NCBI GenBank assembly: GCA_031370485.1
Contig: JANMQK010000170.1
Span: 1 to 12,830, forward strand
DNA length: 12,830 bases
Source: JANMQK01 sp031370485
Lineage (GTDB): Bacteria; Acidobacteriota; Polarisedimenticolia; Gp22-AA2
Reading direction: 5' to 3'
The position numbers were made by a program, and so were the translations under genes. Position 1 is the stretch's first letter. The number at the start of each line of letters is the position of its first letter. Positions 6,376 through 12,830 of this stretch are shown here, piece by piece. Below the pieces are notes generated by a model that searched no databases, was not told the DNA's origin, and saw only the letters and a list, made by a program, of their open reading frames with translations.

Positions 6376-7502
6376 CCGGCGCGCCGCTGCGCATCGCCAT
6401 CACCTGCTACCCGTCGGTGGGGGGCAGCGGCATCCTCGCGTCCCAGCTGGGGGAGCAGCTGGCGCGGCGCGGGCACCAGGTGCATTTCGTCAGCTACGAA
6501 AAGCCGTTCCGCCTGGACGTGTCCCTGAAGAACATCTTCTTCCACCCGGTCGTCATCAACGAGTACGACCTGTTCAAGTACCCCGATTACACGCTCCCGC
6601 TCTCGGTCACGCTGGCCGAGGTCAGCCGGCGCTTCGATCTCGATCTTATCCACGCGCACTACGCGGTGCCGCACGCCGTCGCCGCGTGCCTGGCGCGGCA
6701 GATGCTCGGGACCGACCGGCCCAGGCTCATCACGACACTGCATGGCACCGACACCACGCTGATGGGGAAGGATCCGAACTACCAGCCGGTGATCAAGTAC
6801 GCCCTCGAGCAATCCGCGGGAGTGACCGCGGTCTCCGGGTTTCTCCGGGACGAGACGATCCGCACCTTCGGCGCCACCCGGGAGATCCGCGTCATCCACA
6901 ATTTCTTCGAGCCTGCCCGTCCGAGCCGCACGCGGCAGGAGGTGCGCGAAGCGCTGGGGATAGGCGACCGGTTCCTGCTGATCCACATGTCGAACCTGAG
7001 AGCGGGCAAACGGATCGACGATCTGCTGCGTGTCGTGGCCGCCTCGAGGCACCGGGATCGGATTCATCTGTTGATCCTGGCGGGGGGGGACTTCGCCCCC
7101 TACCGCCCGCTGGCCAGGAAGCTGGGCATCGAGTCGCGGATGACCGTGATGGCCTCGGTGCCGGACGTCGAGAACTATCTCAACGCCGCCGACCTGGGCC
7201 TCTACACGTCCGACTTCGAGAGTTTCGGCTTGAGCATCCTGGAGAGCATGTTCCATCGGCATCCTGTCCTGGCCACCCGCGCCGGCGGGGTTCCCGAGGT
7301 CGTGGCCGAGGGAGAGACCGGATTCCTCCTGCCGCCGGGAGACATCGACGGGTTCGCGCGGAAGCTGGACGCCATCGTGGAGGACCCTCAACGCCACGGG
7401 CCGATGGGAGTCAAGGGGTACGAGAGGGCACGGTCGCTGTTCTCGGCCGAACGGATCGTCGGCGAATACCTGGAGTACTACCGGAGGGTGCTGGAACAGT
7501 GA
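6372..7502 (+). CDS. bshA: N-acetyl-alpha-D-glucosaminyl L-malate synthase (bacillithiol glycosyltransferase BshA)
   Basis: A 376-aa GT4-family retaining glycosyltransferase that transfers GlcNAc from UDP-GlcNAc to L-malate, the first step of bacillithiol synthesis, in the cytoplasm. Length and motifs match BshA: TCYPSVGGSGILASQLGEQL at 11-30, HFVSYEKPFRL at 38-48, NEYDLFKYPDYTLPLSVTLAE at 63-83, the LITTLHGTDTTLMGKDPNY segment at 119-137, and HMSNLRAGKRIDDLLRV at 205-221. The GT4 EX7E motif is E283 to E291 (ESFGLSILE), followed by AGGVPEVV, which binds the nucleotide-sugar. The start is TTG overlapping the deacetylase stop as TTGA, with GGGGAGG 5 bases upstream. It overlaps the next gene as GTGA. 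This is the most secure functional anchor of the operon. Confidence 0.94.
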   Translation: MTGAPLRIAITCYPSVGGSGILASQLGEQLARRGHQVHFVSYEKPFRLDVSLKNIFFHPVVINEYDLFKYPDYTLPLSVTLAEVSRRFDLDLIHAHYAVPHAVAACLARQMLGTDRPRLITTLHGTDTTLMGKDPNYQPVIKYALEQSAGVTAVSGFLRDETIRTFGATREIRVIHNFFEPARPSRTRQEVREALGIGDRFLLIHMSNLRAGKRIDDLLRVVAASRHRDRIHLLILAGGDFAPYRPLARKLGIESRMTVMASVPDVENYLNAADLGLYTSDFESFGLSILESMFHRHPVLATRAGGVPEVVAEGETGFLLPPGDIDGFARKLDAIVEDPQRHGPMGVKGYERARSLFSAERIVGEYLEYYRRVLEQ

Positions 7503-9985
7503 CGATCATACAGAGGTGCTCGATGGGAATCCTTCTCCTTGGTGTCGCGGCCGGACCTGCCCTCGCCCAGAATCCACCCAGGCCCGATGCGGCCGAAATC
7601 CAGATGAGCCTGAAAAAGCTCCGGGTCCTGGCGAGTGTTCTGTACGTGGGCGCCCACCCGGACGACGAGAACACGCGGCTGATCTCCTACCTGGCCAAGG
7701 GGCGGCTGGCCGACGCGGCCTATCTCTCGATGACCCGGGGGGACGGGGGGCAGAACCTGATCGGTCCGGAGATTGGCCCGCTTCTCGGCATCATCCGCAG
7801 CCAGGAGCTTCTGGCCGCGCGGCGCATCGACGGCGGGCGCCAGTTCTTCACCCGGGCCGTCGACTTCGGGTTCTCCAAGAGCCCGGAGGAGACGCTGCGG
7901 ATCTGGAACCGGGACGAGGTCCTCTCCGACACCGTCCGGGTCTTCCGGCAGTTCCAGCCGGACGTCGTGATCACGCGGTTTCCCGTGACCGCCGGAACGA
8001 CCCACGGCCATCACACCGCCTCGGCCCGGCTGGCCCTCGAGGCGTTCGCGGCGGCGGCCGATCCGAAACGGTTCCCCGGGACGCTCGATTCCCTGGGACC
8101 GTGGCGGCCCCGGCGGATCCTCTGGAACACCTCCCAGTGGTTCTACGACAAGCGGGAGGAGTTCAAGCCGGAGACCCTCCTGAAGATCGACGTCGGAGAG
8201 TACAGCCCGCTCCTCGGTGAGTCCTTCCCCGAGCTGGCGGCCCGCAGCCGGAGCATGCACCGCAGCCAGGGGTTCGGCTCGGGGGGCTCGCGCGGGGAGG
8301 TGCTCGAATACATGAAGGACTTGGACGGGGAGCCCGCCGGGGAGGACCTGTTCGCCGGGATCGATACGACCTGGGGGCGGCTCGCGGGGGGCGCGGCCGT
8401 GGGGAAGATCCTCGACCGGGCCTATCACGAATTCAATCCCGAGGACCCCGCGCTCGTGGTGCCGCGGCTCCTCGAGGCGCGCGCGAAGATCCTGGCATTG
8501 CCGGCCGGTCGGTGGAAGACCGCCAAGCTGGCCGATCTGGACCAGACCATCACCTCCTGCCTCGGGCTCTATCTCGAGGCGGCCGCCGATTCCTCCGCGA
8601 CGGTGGCCGGCGGGAAGGTGAAGCTCAATCTCGAGGCGGCAAACCGATCGACGGTCAAGGTGACGCTCAAGGGGATCGCGGTTCCGGTCGCCGGGGCCGA
8701 GGATCACCCGGCCGCGGACCTGACCGGCCGCGACCGGTTCCAGAAGACGATCGAGTTCGATCTGCCCGCCGGATTGCCCGAGTCGCAGCCCTACTGGCTG
8801 CGGGAGAAGGGGAGCCTGGGAATGTTCCGTGTCGATGACCCTGCCCTCATCGGGCTTCCCGAGAATCCGCCGGCCCTGACGGCGGTGTTCGCGCTCGAAG
8901 TGAACGGGACGCCGTTCACCGTCGAAAGACCGGTCGTCTACAAATGGACCGATCCGGCCCGTGGCGAGCTGTACCGGCCGTTCGAGGTGGTCCCGGCGGT
9001 GGCGGTGGACCTCTCCGAAAATGTGTTCGTCTTTCCCGACGTGGCCCCGCGGGAAGTCTCGGTCCGGGTGACGGCAGGCCGGGACGGGGTGGAGGGGACG
9101 CTCCGCCTGGAGTCGCCGGAAGGGTGGCGGGCGTCACCTCCCACGCAGGAGTTCCGGCTCGCGCGGAAGGACGAGTCGCTGTCCCTGAAGTTCACAATCC
9201 GCCCCCCGGCCGACGCCTCCGCGGGGGTCCTCCGGGCAGTGGCCGAAGCGGGAGGCTGGACGTTCCGTCGCGGGCTCGTTCACATCGAGTACCCGCACAT
9301 CCCGACCCAGGTTTACCTCCCCGCGGCCGAGGCCCGGGTGGCCCGCCTTGCATTGCGGCGCAAGGGCCAGACGATCGGTTACCTCCAGGGTGCCGGCGAT
9401 CAGATCCCGGCGGGGCTCCGGCAGATAGGCTATACGGTCGTCGAGCTGACCGATGAGGACTTTCTTCCCGGGCGGCTGCAGCGGTTCGACGCGGTGATCC
9501 TGGGGGTGAGGGCCTACAATACGCTCGAACGGACGCGTCTCCACCAGCCGGCGCTCTTCGACTACGTGAAGGCGGGAGGAACCCTCATCGTCCAGTACAC
9601 CACGACCCAGGAGCTCCACGTCGACTCGGTGGCGCCCTATCCGCTCACGCTGTCGCGGGATCGGGTGACCGAGGAGGATGCCGAGGTCCGGTTCCTTCTC
9701 CCGCAGCATCCGGTCCTCAACGAGCCGAACCGGATCACCGAGGCCGATTTCGAAGGGTGGGTCCAGGAGCGCGGCCTGTACTTCGCCAGCGCGTGGGACG
9801 ATCACTTCCAGGCGGTGCTCTCCTGCAACGACGCGGGAGAGCCCCCGAGAAACGGCGGTCTCCTGATCGCGAAATACGGCAAGGGCTTTTTCGTCTACTC
9901 CGGGTATTCCTGGTTCCGGCAGATCCCGGCCGGGGTCCCGGGGGCCTACCGGCTGCTGGTCAACTTGATCTCTCTGGGCCGCTGA
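7499..9985 (+). CDS. Large exported PIG-L family deacetylase with C-terminal ThuA/GATase-like domain
   Basis: An 828-aa protein predicted to be exported. Residues 1-23 form a short signal peptide (MTIIQRCSMGILLLG then PALAQ). The PIG-L zinc domain follows (~40-270), with YVGAHPDDENTRL giving H53, D55 and D56, and HGHHTASAR (169-177) giving the later histidine ligand; the E in place of V/E after HPDD is normal. Residues ~370-595 look like beta-sandwich modules, the last resembling a NEW3 domain (TLRLESPEGW and KFTIRPP). Residues ~612-828 resemble a ThuA/GATase-1-like fold: RKGQTIGYLQGAGDQIPAGL, FDAVILGVRAYN, AGGTLIVQYTTTQEL, and GKGFFVYSGYSWFRQIP. It probably deacylates an N-acyl amino-sugar conjugate in the periplasm; the substrate is unknown. 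The GTG start overlaps the bshA stop (GTGA) with GGAGGG 10 bases upstream. An ATG at 7523 with AGAGG 6 bases upstream is the main alternative, but it would remove the only basic residue of the signal peptide. Confidence 0.85.
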   Translation: MTIIQRCSMGILLLGVAAGPALAQNPPRPDAAEIQMSLKKLRVLASVLYVGAHPDDENTRLISYLAKGRLADAAYLSMTRGDGGQNLIGPEIGPLLGIIRSQELLAARRIDGGRQFFTRAVDFGFSKSPEETLRIWNRDEVLSDTVRVFRQFQPDVVITRFPVTAGTTHGHHTASARLALEAFAAAADPKRFPGTLDSLGPWRPRRILWNTSQWFYDKREEFKPETLLKIDVGEYSPLLGESFPELAARSRSMHRSQGFGSGGSRGEVLEYMKDLDGEPAGEDLFAGIDTTWGRLAGGAAVGKILDRAYHEFNPEDPALVVPRLLEARAKILALPAGRWKTAKLADLDQTITSCLGLYLEAAADSSATVAGGKVKLNLEAANRSTVKVTLKGIAVPVAGAEDHPAADLTGRDRFQKTIEFDLPAGLPESQPYWLREKGSLGMFRVDDPALIGLPENPPALTAVFALEVNGTPFTVERPVVYKWTDPARGELYRPFEVVPAVAVDLSENVFVFPDVAPREVSVRVTAGRDGVEGTLRLESPEGWRASPPTQEFRLARKDESLSLKFTIRPPADASAGVLRAVAEAGGWTFRRGLVHIEYPHIPTQVYLPAAEARVARLALRRKGQTIGYLQGAGDQIPAGLRQIGYTVVELTDEDFLPGRLQRFDAVILGVRAYNTLERTRLHQPALFDYVKAGGTLIVQYTTTQELHVDSVAPYPLTLSRDRVTEEDAEVRFLLPQHPVLNEPNRITEADFEGWVQERGLYFASAWDDHFQAVLSCNDAGEPPRNGGLLIAKYGKGFFVYSGYSWFRQIPAGVPGAYRLLVNLISLGR

Positions 9986-10003
9986 TCCAAGGGTAGTCTC
10001 CGC

Positions 10004-10150
10004 ATGTCGAACGACGCCGAAAGAGAGGGGCCGATCATCGAGGATCGTCCTCCCGTTTTCCGGACCTGGGCCGGGGTCTACGCCCTGGTCTTCGGAATCC
10101 TCGCCCTCCTGACGCTTCTTTTTCACCTGTTCACGCGACACTACCAGTGA
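10004..10150 (+). CDS. Small single-span membrane protein (48 aa), putative symporter partner
   Basis: Starts MSNDAEREGPIIEDRPPVFR and continues with one membrane span at 22-43 (WAGVYALVFGILALLTLLFH), ending TRHYQ. The first 20 residues are charged and polar. It lies 18 bp after the large deacetylase, has a weak AAGGG 10 bases upstream, and its stop overlaps the symporter GTG start (GTGA), so the two are likely translated together. Small membrane partners encoded just before sodium:solute symporters are known in other subfamilies (DUF485, DUF4212 and YhdT types), but I do not recognise this sequence as one of them. The reading frame is short, so its reality rests on the tight spacing, the clean span and the overlap. 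Confidence 0.72.
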   Translation: MSNDAEREGPIIEDRPPVFRTWAGVYALVFGILALLTLLFHLFTRHYQ

Positions 10151-11859
10151 GCCTCCTCGACGTCGTCGTTCTCTTCGGCACCCTTCTGGCCATCGCCGCC
10201 TACGGGGTCTGGAAGACCCGGGGCAGCCGCGATCTCGAGGGGTACTTTCGCGGGGATCACACGATGAAGTGGGGCGCCATCGGCCTGTCCGTGATGGCGA
10301 CACAGGCCAGCGCCATCACGTTTCTCTCGACGCCGGGTCTCGCCTACGAACAGGGGATGGCGTTCGTGCAGAACTATCTCGGGCTTCCCATCGCCCTCGT
10401 GATCGTCTCGGCCGTCTTCATCCCGATCTACTACAGGCTCCGGGTCTACACCGCCTACGAGTACCTCGAGCGGAGGTTCGATCTGAAGACCCGCCAGCTG
10501 GGGGCCTTTCTCTTCCTGATCCAGCGGGGGCTGTCGGCCGGGGTCACGATCTACGCCCCGTCGATCATCATCTCGACCCTGGTCGGGTGGAGCCTGGATG
10601 TCACCATCATTCTCACCGGGCTCGTGGTGGTCGTCTACACGGTGTCCGGAGGGATGCGGGCGGTCAGCCTGACGCAGAAATACCAGATGAGCGTGATCCT
10701 GGTGGGGATGCTGGCGGCATTCGTCCTGATCGTGTTCGACCTGTCCCGGTTCATTCCCTTCCACCAGGCGCTGGGAGTCGCGGGGAAGATGGGCAAACTT
10801 CAAGTGATCAACTTCTCCCTGGACTACAGCACGCGCTACACCTTCTGGACGGGGATCTTCGGGGGGTTCTTCCTGGCCCTCTCCTATTTCGGGACCGATC
10901 AATCCCAGGTGCAACACTACCTCTCCGGGAACTCGATGACGGCGAGCCGTCTCGGGCTGATGTTTAACGCCGTCTTCAAGGTGCCGATGCAGTTCTTCAT
11001 CCTGTTCACCGGCGTGATGGTCTTTCTCTTCTACCAGTTCGTGGAGCCGCCGATCCTCTTCAAGCAGTCAGCGGTCGAGGTGGTCCACCAGAGCCCCCGC
11101 GCGGATGAGATGAAGGCCCTGGAGGCCAGGTATTCCGTCGCCTTCCGGGAGAAGCGCGGGGCGATCCAGGCCCTGGCCGCGGCCCTCGAAGGGGGGGACG
11201 AAAGCCTCGTAGCCGCAACCCAGGCGCAGGTCAAAAGCCTGGGGGCGCGCGCCGAGGCGATCCGTTCGGAGGCCAAGCGGCTGGTCGTCAGTGTCGATCC
11301 GAAGATGGAGGTGAAGGATTCCGACTACATCTTCCTGACGTTCGTCCTGCAAAACCTCCCCCGGGGTGTGGTCGGGCTCCTGATCGCCGTGATCTTCTGC
11401 GCGGCCATGTCGTCGACATCGTCGGAGCTCAACGCGCTCGGCTCCACAACGACGGTCGATCTCTACCAGCGCCTCTTCCGTCCCCATGAGACGGACCGGC
11501 ACTACGTGATCGTGTCGAAGGTGCTGTCCGCCTCATGGGGGCTTGTCGCCATCACCTTCGCCCTGACGGCCTATCTCGTGGAAAACCTGATCGAGGCCGT
11601 GAACATACTGGGCTCGCTCTTCTACGGCACAATCCTCGGGCTGTTCCTGACCGCGTTCCTCGCGAAGCGGGTGAAGGGCAGCGCGGTCTTCCTGGCGGCG
11701 CTCCTGGCCGAGGCGACCGTGATCGTGCTCTATTTCTCCACCGCGATTGGGTACCTCTGGTACAACGTGATCGGCTGCGGCCTGGTCCTCGTGCTGGGAA
11801 TGCTCTTCCAGGCCCTCCTACCCGGGAAAACAGTTGCCAGCGCGGCCGGTCGGGGCTAG
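10147..11859 (+). CDS. Sodium:solute symporter (SSS family)
   Basis: A 570-aa inner-membrane transporter of the SSS family that uses the sodium gradient to import an organic solute; the substrate cannot be told from sequence. About 13 membrane spans can be traced. Family landmarks include GYFRGDHTMKWGAIGLSVMA (32-51), ATQASAITFLSTPG (51-64), LSYFGTDQSQVQHYLS (245-260), and the sodium-site helix AAMSSTSSELNALGSTTTVD (419-438). A charged loop of about 95 residues (~300-395), rich in Ala, Glu, Lys and Arg and possibly helical, interrupts the core and is longer than in typical members. The GTG start overlaps the small membrane gene (GTGA). As the last gene of the tight operon, it suggests uptake of something produced by, or needed for, the exported deacetylase or thiol pathway. 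Confidence 0.92.
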   Translation: MSLLDVVVLFGTLLAIAAYGVWKTRGSRDLEGYFRGDHTMKWGAIGLSVMATQASAITFLSTPGLAYEQGMAFVQNYLGLPIALVIVSAVFIPIYYRLRVYTAYEYLERRFDLKTRQLGAFLFLIQRGLSAGVTIYAPSIIISTLVGWSLDVTIILTGLVVVVYTVSGGMRAVSLTQKYQMSVILVGMLAAFVLIVFDLSRFIPFHQALGVAGKMGKLQVINFSLDYSTRYTFWTGIFGGFFLALSYFGTDQSQVQHYLSGNSMTASRLGLMFNAVFKVPMQFFILFTGVMVFLFYQFVEPPILFKQSAVEVVHQSPRADEMKALEARYSVAFREKRGAIQALAAALEGGDESLVAATQAQVKSLGARAEAIRSEAKRLVVSVDPKMEVKDSDYIFLTFVLQNLPRGVVGLLIAVIFCAAMSSTSSELNALGSTTTVDLYQRLFRPHETDRHYVIVSKVLSASWGLVAITFALTAYLVENLIEAVNILGSLFYGTILGLFLTAFLAKRVKGSAVFLAALLAEATVIVLYFSTAIGYLWYNVIGCGLVLVLGMLFQALLPGKTVASAAGRG

Positions 11860-11870
11860 GATGGCGGTTC

Positions 11871-11883
11871 CAATCCAGGATTG
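11871..11883 (+). promoter_or_regulatory. Palindrome CAATCCAGGATTG upstream of the DinB-like gene
   Basis: A perfect 6-1-6 inverted repeat in the 68-bp gap between the symporter stop and the DinB-like gene. With a 1-base centre it cannot form a useful hairpin, so a protein-binding site is the likelier reading. It shares CAAT...ATTG ends with the 4765-4775 palindrome, though with different spacing. Confidence 0.3.
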
Positions 11884-11927
11884 AATGAGACGCAGCCGCC
11901 GCGGACCGTGCGGCCGGAGGAGGATCG

Positions 11928-12548
11928 ATGAAGGTGTCAAGAGCCACGCTGTCCCTGGCGGTTTTCTGTTTCGCGCTGATGGCGGCAACCATGCCGTCGG
12001 CCGCGGCGCCCGACAAGAAGCAGGCGGCGGTCAAGTCCGACCTCACGAGCGACCTCGTCGCCAACCTGACCCGCGCGGGGAAACAGCTCGTCTCCCTCGC
12101 CGAGGCGACGCCGGCCGACAAGTTCTCCTGGAGGCCGAACGACCAGGTGCGGCGTATCAGCGAGGTCTACATGCACGTCGTGGGCCCCAACATGCTGCTC
12201 CCCTCGATGCTCGGCGCCGCGCCCCCGAAGGGGCTGACGATCCCCGACAAGCCGTTCGACCTGGCCCAGAAATGGGAGTCCGAGGTCACCTCGAAGGAGG
12301 CGGTCATCGCCAAGCTGCGGGAGTCCTTCGACTATGCCGCCGAGGCGATCAAGACCATACCGGCGTCGGAGTTCAACACCGAGGTCAGTGCCTTCGGGTT
12401 TCCGGCCTCGAAGAGGGCGTATCTTCTCATCCTGTTGAGCCACGCCCACGAGCACCTGGGACAGTCGATCGCCTATGCGCGCAGCATCGGCGTCGTGCCG
12501 CCCTGGAGCGCCCCGAAAGAGGCCGCGCCTGAGAAGAGCGGCAAATAG
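11928..12548 (+). CDS. Secreted DinB superfamily protein
   Basis: A 206-aa protein of the DinB/YfiT-like four-helix bundle superfamily. Residues 1 to ~27 form a signal peptide (MKVSRATLSLAVF, then SAAA). Family signs are SDLVANLTRAGKQLVSLAEA (37-56), PADKFSWRPNDQVRRISEVY (62-81) with MHVVG at 82-86, and the C-terminal SHAHEHLGQSIAYARSIGVV (171-190) before PPW. H83, H172 and H176 are in place for the usual three-histidine metal site. Members include bacillithiol- and mycothiol-dependent S-transferases, but many remain uncharacterised. The signal peptide argues for a periplasmic role here. GGAGGAGG lies 4 bases before the ATG. It follows the symporter by 68 bp and precedes the DUF2911 gene by 48 bp, so it may belong to the operon or start a new unit. 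Confidence 0.88.
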   Translation: MKVSRATLSLAVFCFALMAATMPSAAAPDKKQAAVKSDLTSDLVANLTRAGKQLVSLAEATPADKFSWRPNDQVRRISEVYMHVVGPNMLLPSMLGAAPPKGLTIPDKPFDLAQKWESEVTSKEAVIAKLRESFDYAAEAIKTIPASEFNTEVSAFGFPASKRAYLLILLSHAHEHLGQSIAYARSIGVVPPWSAPKEAAPEKSGK

Positions 12549-12596
12549 GGCACCTGAACAAACCGCGTTTTCTTGAGACTCTAAGGAGGGACCTTC

Positions 12597-12830
12597 ATGA
12601 AGAAAGCAATCCTGGCTTTTGCGATCCTGATGCTTCTGGCGCCGTGCGCGTTCGCGGAGCTCGTGCTTCCCCGCGTGAGCCAGAAGGCGACGGTCATGCA
12701 GACGGTTGGCCTCACCGACGTCACCATCATGTACTGCCGCCCCGGGGTGAAGGGGCGGGCCATCTGGGGCGGGCTGGTCCCCTATGATCAGGTATGGCGG
12801 ACCGGGGCGAATGAAGCGACGACCATCAAG
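12597..12830 (+). CDS. Secreted DUF2911 family protein (partial, runs off right edge)
   Basis: The first 78 residues are visible. Residues 1-20 are a signal peptide (MKKAILAFAILMLLAPCAFA). The mature start carries the strongly conserved DUF2911 block: SQKATVMQTVGLTDVTIMY, RPGVKGRAIWGGLVPYDQVW and RTGANEATTI. The family's function is unknown; it is frequent in Bacteroidota and Acidobacteriota. AAGGAGGG lies 6 bases before the ATG. The 48-bp gap after the DinB-like gene holds no clear hairpin, so the two secreted proteins may be co-transcribed. Confidence 0.93.
   Translation, partial: MKKAILAFAILMLLAPCAFAELVLPRVSQKATVMQTVGLTDVTIMYCRPGVKGRAIWGGLVPYDQVWRTGANEATTIK

Noticed and set aside
6350..7498. 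In-frame upstream extension of the large deacetylase through the whole of bshA
   Set aside because: The extra 383 codons lie in another frame of the well-supported bshA gene and are low-complexity Arg/Gly/Pro sequence. The signal peptide begins at ~7499.
7478..8707. A 409-aa minus-strand reading frame
   Set aside because: It is antisense to the deacetylase domain and its composition is that of a GC-rich shadow, with no motif.
9134..10303. A 389-aa minus-strand reading frame
   Set aside because: It is antisense to the ThuA-like domain, the small membrane gene and the symporter start; no motif or ribosome site supports it.
12597..12656. Lipoprotein signal in the DUF2911 protein (cysteine at residue 17)
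   Set aside because: The residue before the cysteine is proline (LAPC), which does not fit a lipobox, and AFA at 18-20 is a normal signal peptidase I site.

Overview
The window reads as chromosomal DNA of a high-GC, Gram-negative, diderm bacterium. My best guess is the Acidobacteriota, based on family content only: a TonB-dependent receptor with an N-terminal carboxypeptidase-regulatory-like domain, a DUF1579 protein, a DUF2911 protein, an exported DinB-fold protein, and bacillithiol-type genes in a high-GC genome. No rRNA, tRNA, CRISPR array or insertion sequence was seen.

Left part (1-3222). Two genes run leftwards. A membrane-anchored alkaline-phosphatase-superfamily enzyme with C-terminal TPR-like repeats (TTG start, 3045 to 991) is followed by the first 296 residues of a TonB-dependent receptor that runs off the left edge. 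A 177-bp divergent intergenic region separates them from a small secreted DUF1579 protein (3223-3831), which ends at a strong GC hairpin.

Decayed island (3875-4858). No intact gene lies here. It holds the last ~35 codons of a LuxR-type HTH regulator on the minus strand, butted against the 5'-truncated and frame-shifted remains of an ArnT/GT39-like membrane glycosyltransferase on the plus strand. The pattern fits one deletion that removed the heads of two divergently transcribed genes.

Central operon (4859-11859). Six genes are packed tightly on the plus strand. In order they are a short BshC-like protein, a BshB-type LmbE/PIG-L deacetylase, a BshA-type glycosyltransferase, a large exported PIG-L deacetylase with a C-terminal ThuA/GATase-like region, a 48-aa single-span membrane peptide, and a sodium:solute symporter. 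Four of the five junctions are 4-bp stop/start overlaps (ATGA, TTGA, GTGA, GTGA). BshA joins GlcNAc to L-malate, BshB deacetylates the product and BshC adds cysteine, so the first three genes look like a complete bacillithiol-type thiol pathway. Its third enzyme is about half the normal size and altered in key motifs. The exported deacetylase and the symporter suggest an added periplasmic breakdown and uptake branch, which is inference.

Right part (11928-12830). A secreted DinB-superfamily protein and the start of a secreted DUF2911 protein follow on the same strand, each with its own strong ribosome binding site. The DinB superfamily includes bacillithiol S-transferases, so its place beside a bacillithiol-type operon may matter, although this copy carries a signal peptide.

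The most novel item is the 256-aa BshC-like protein and the operon built around it.
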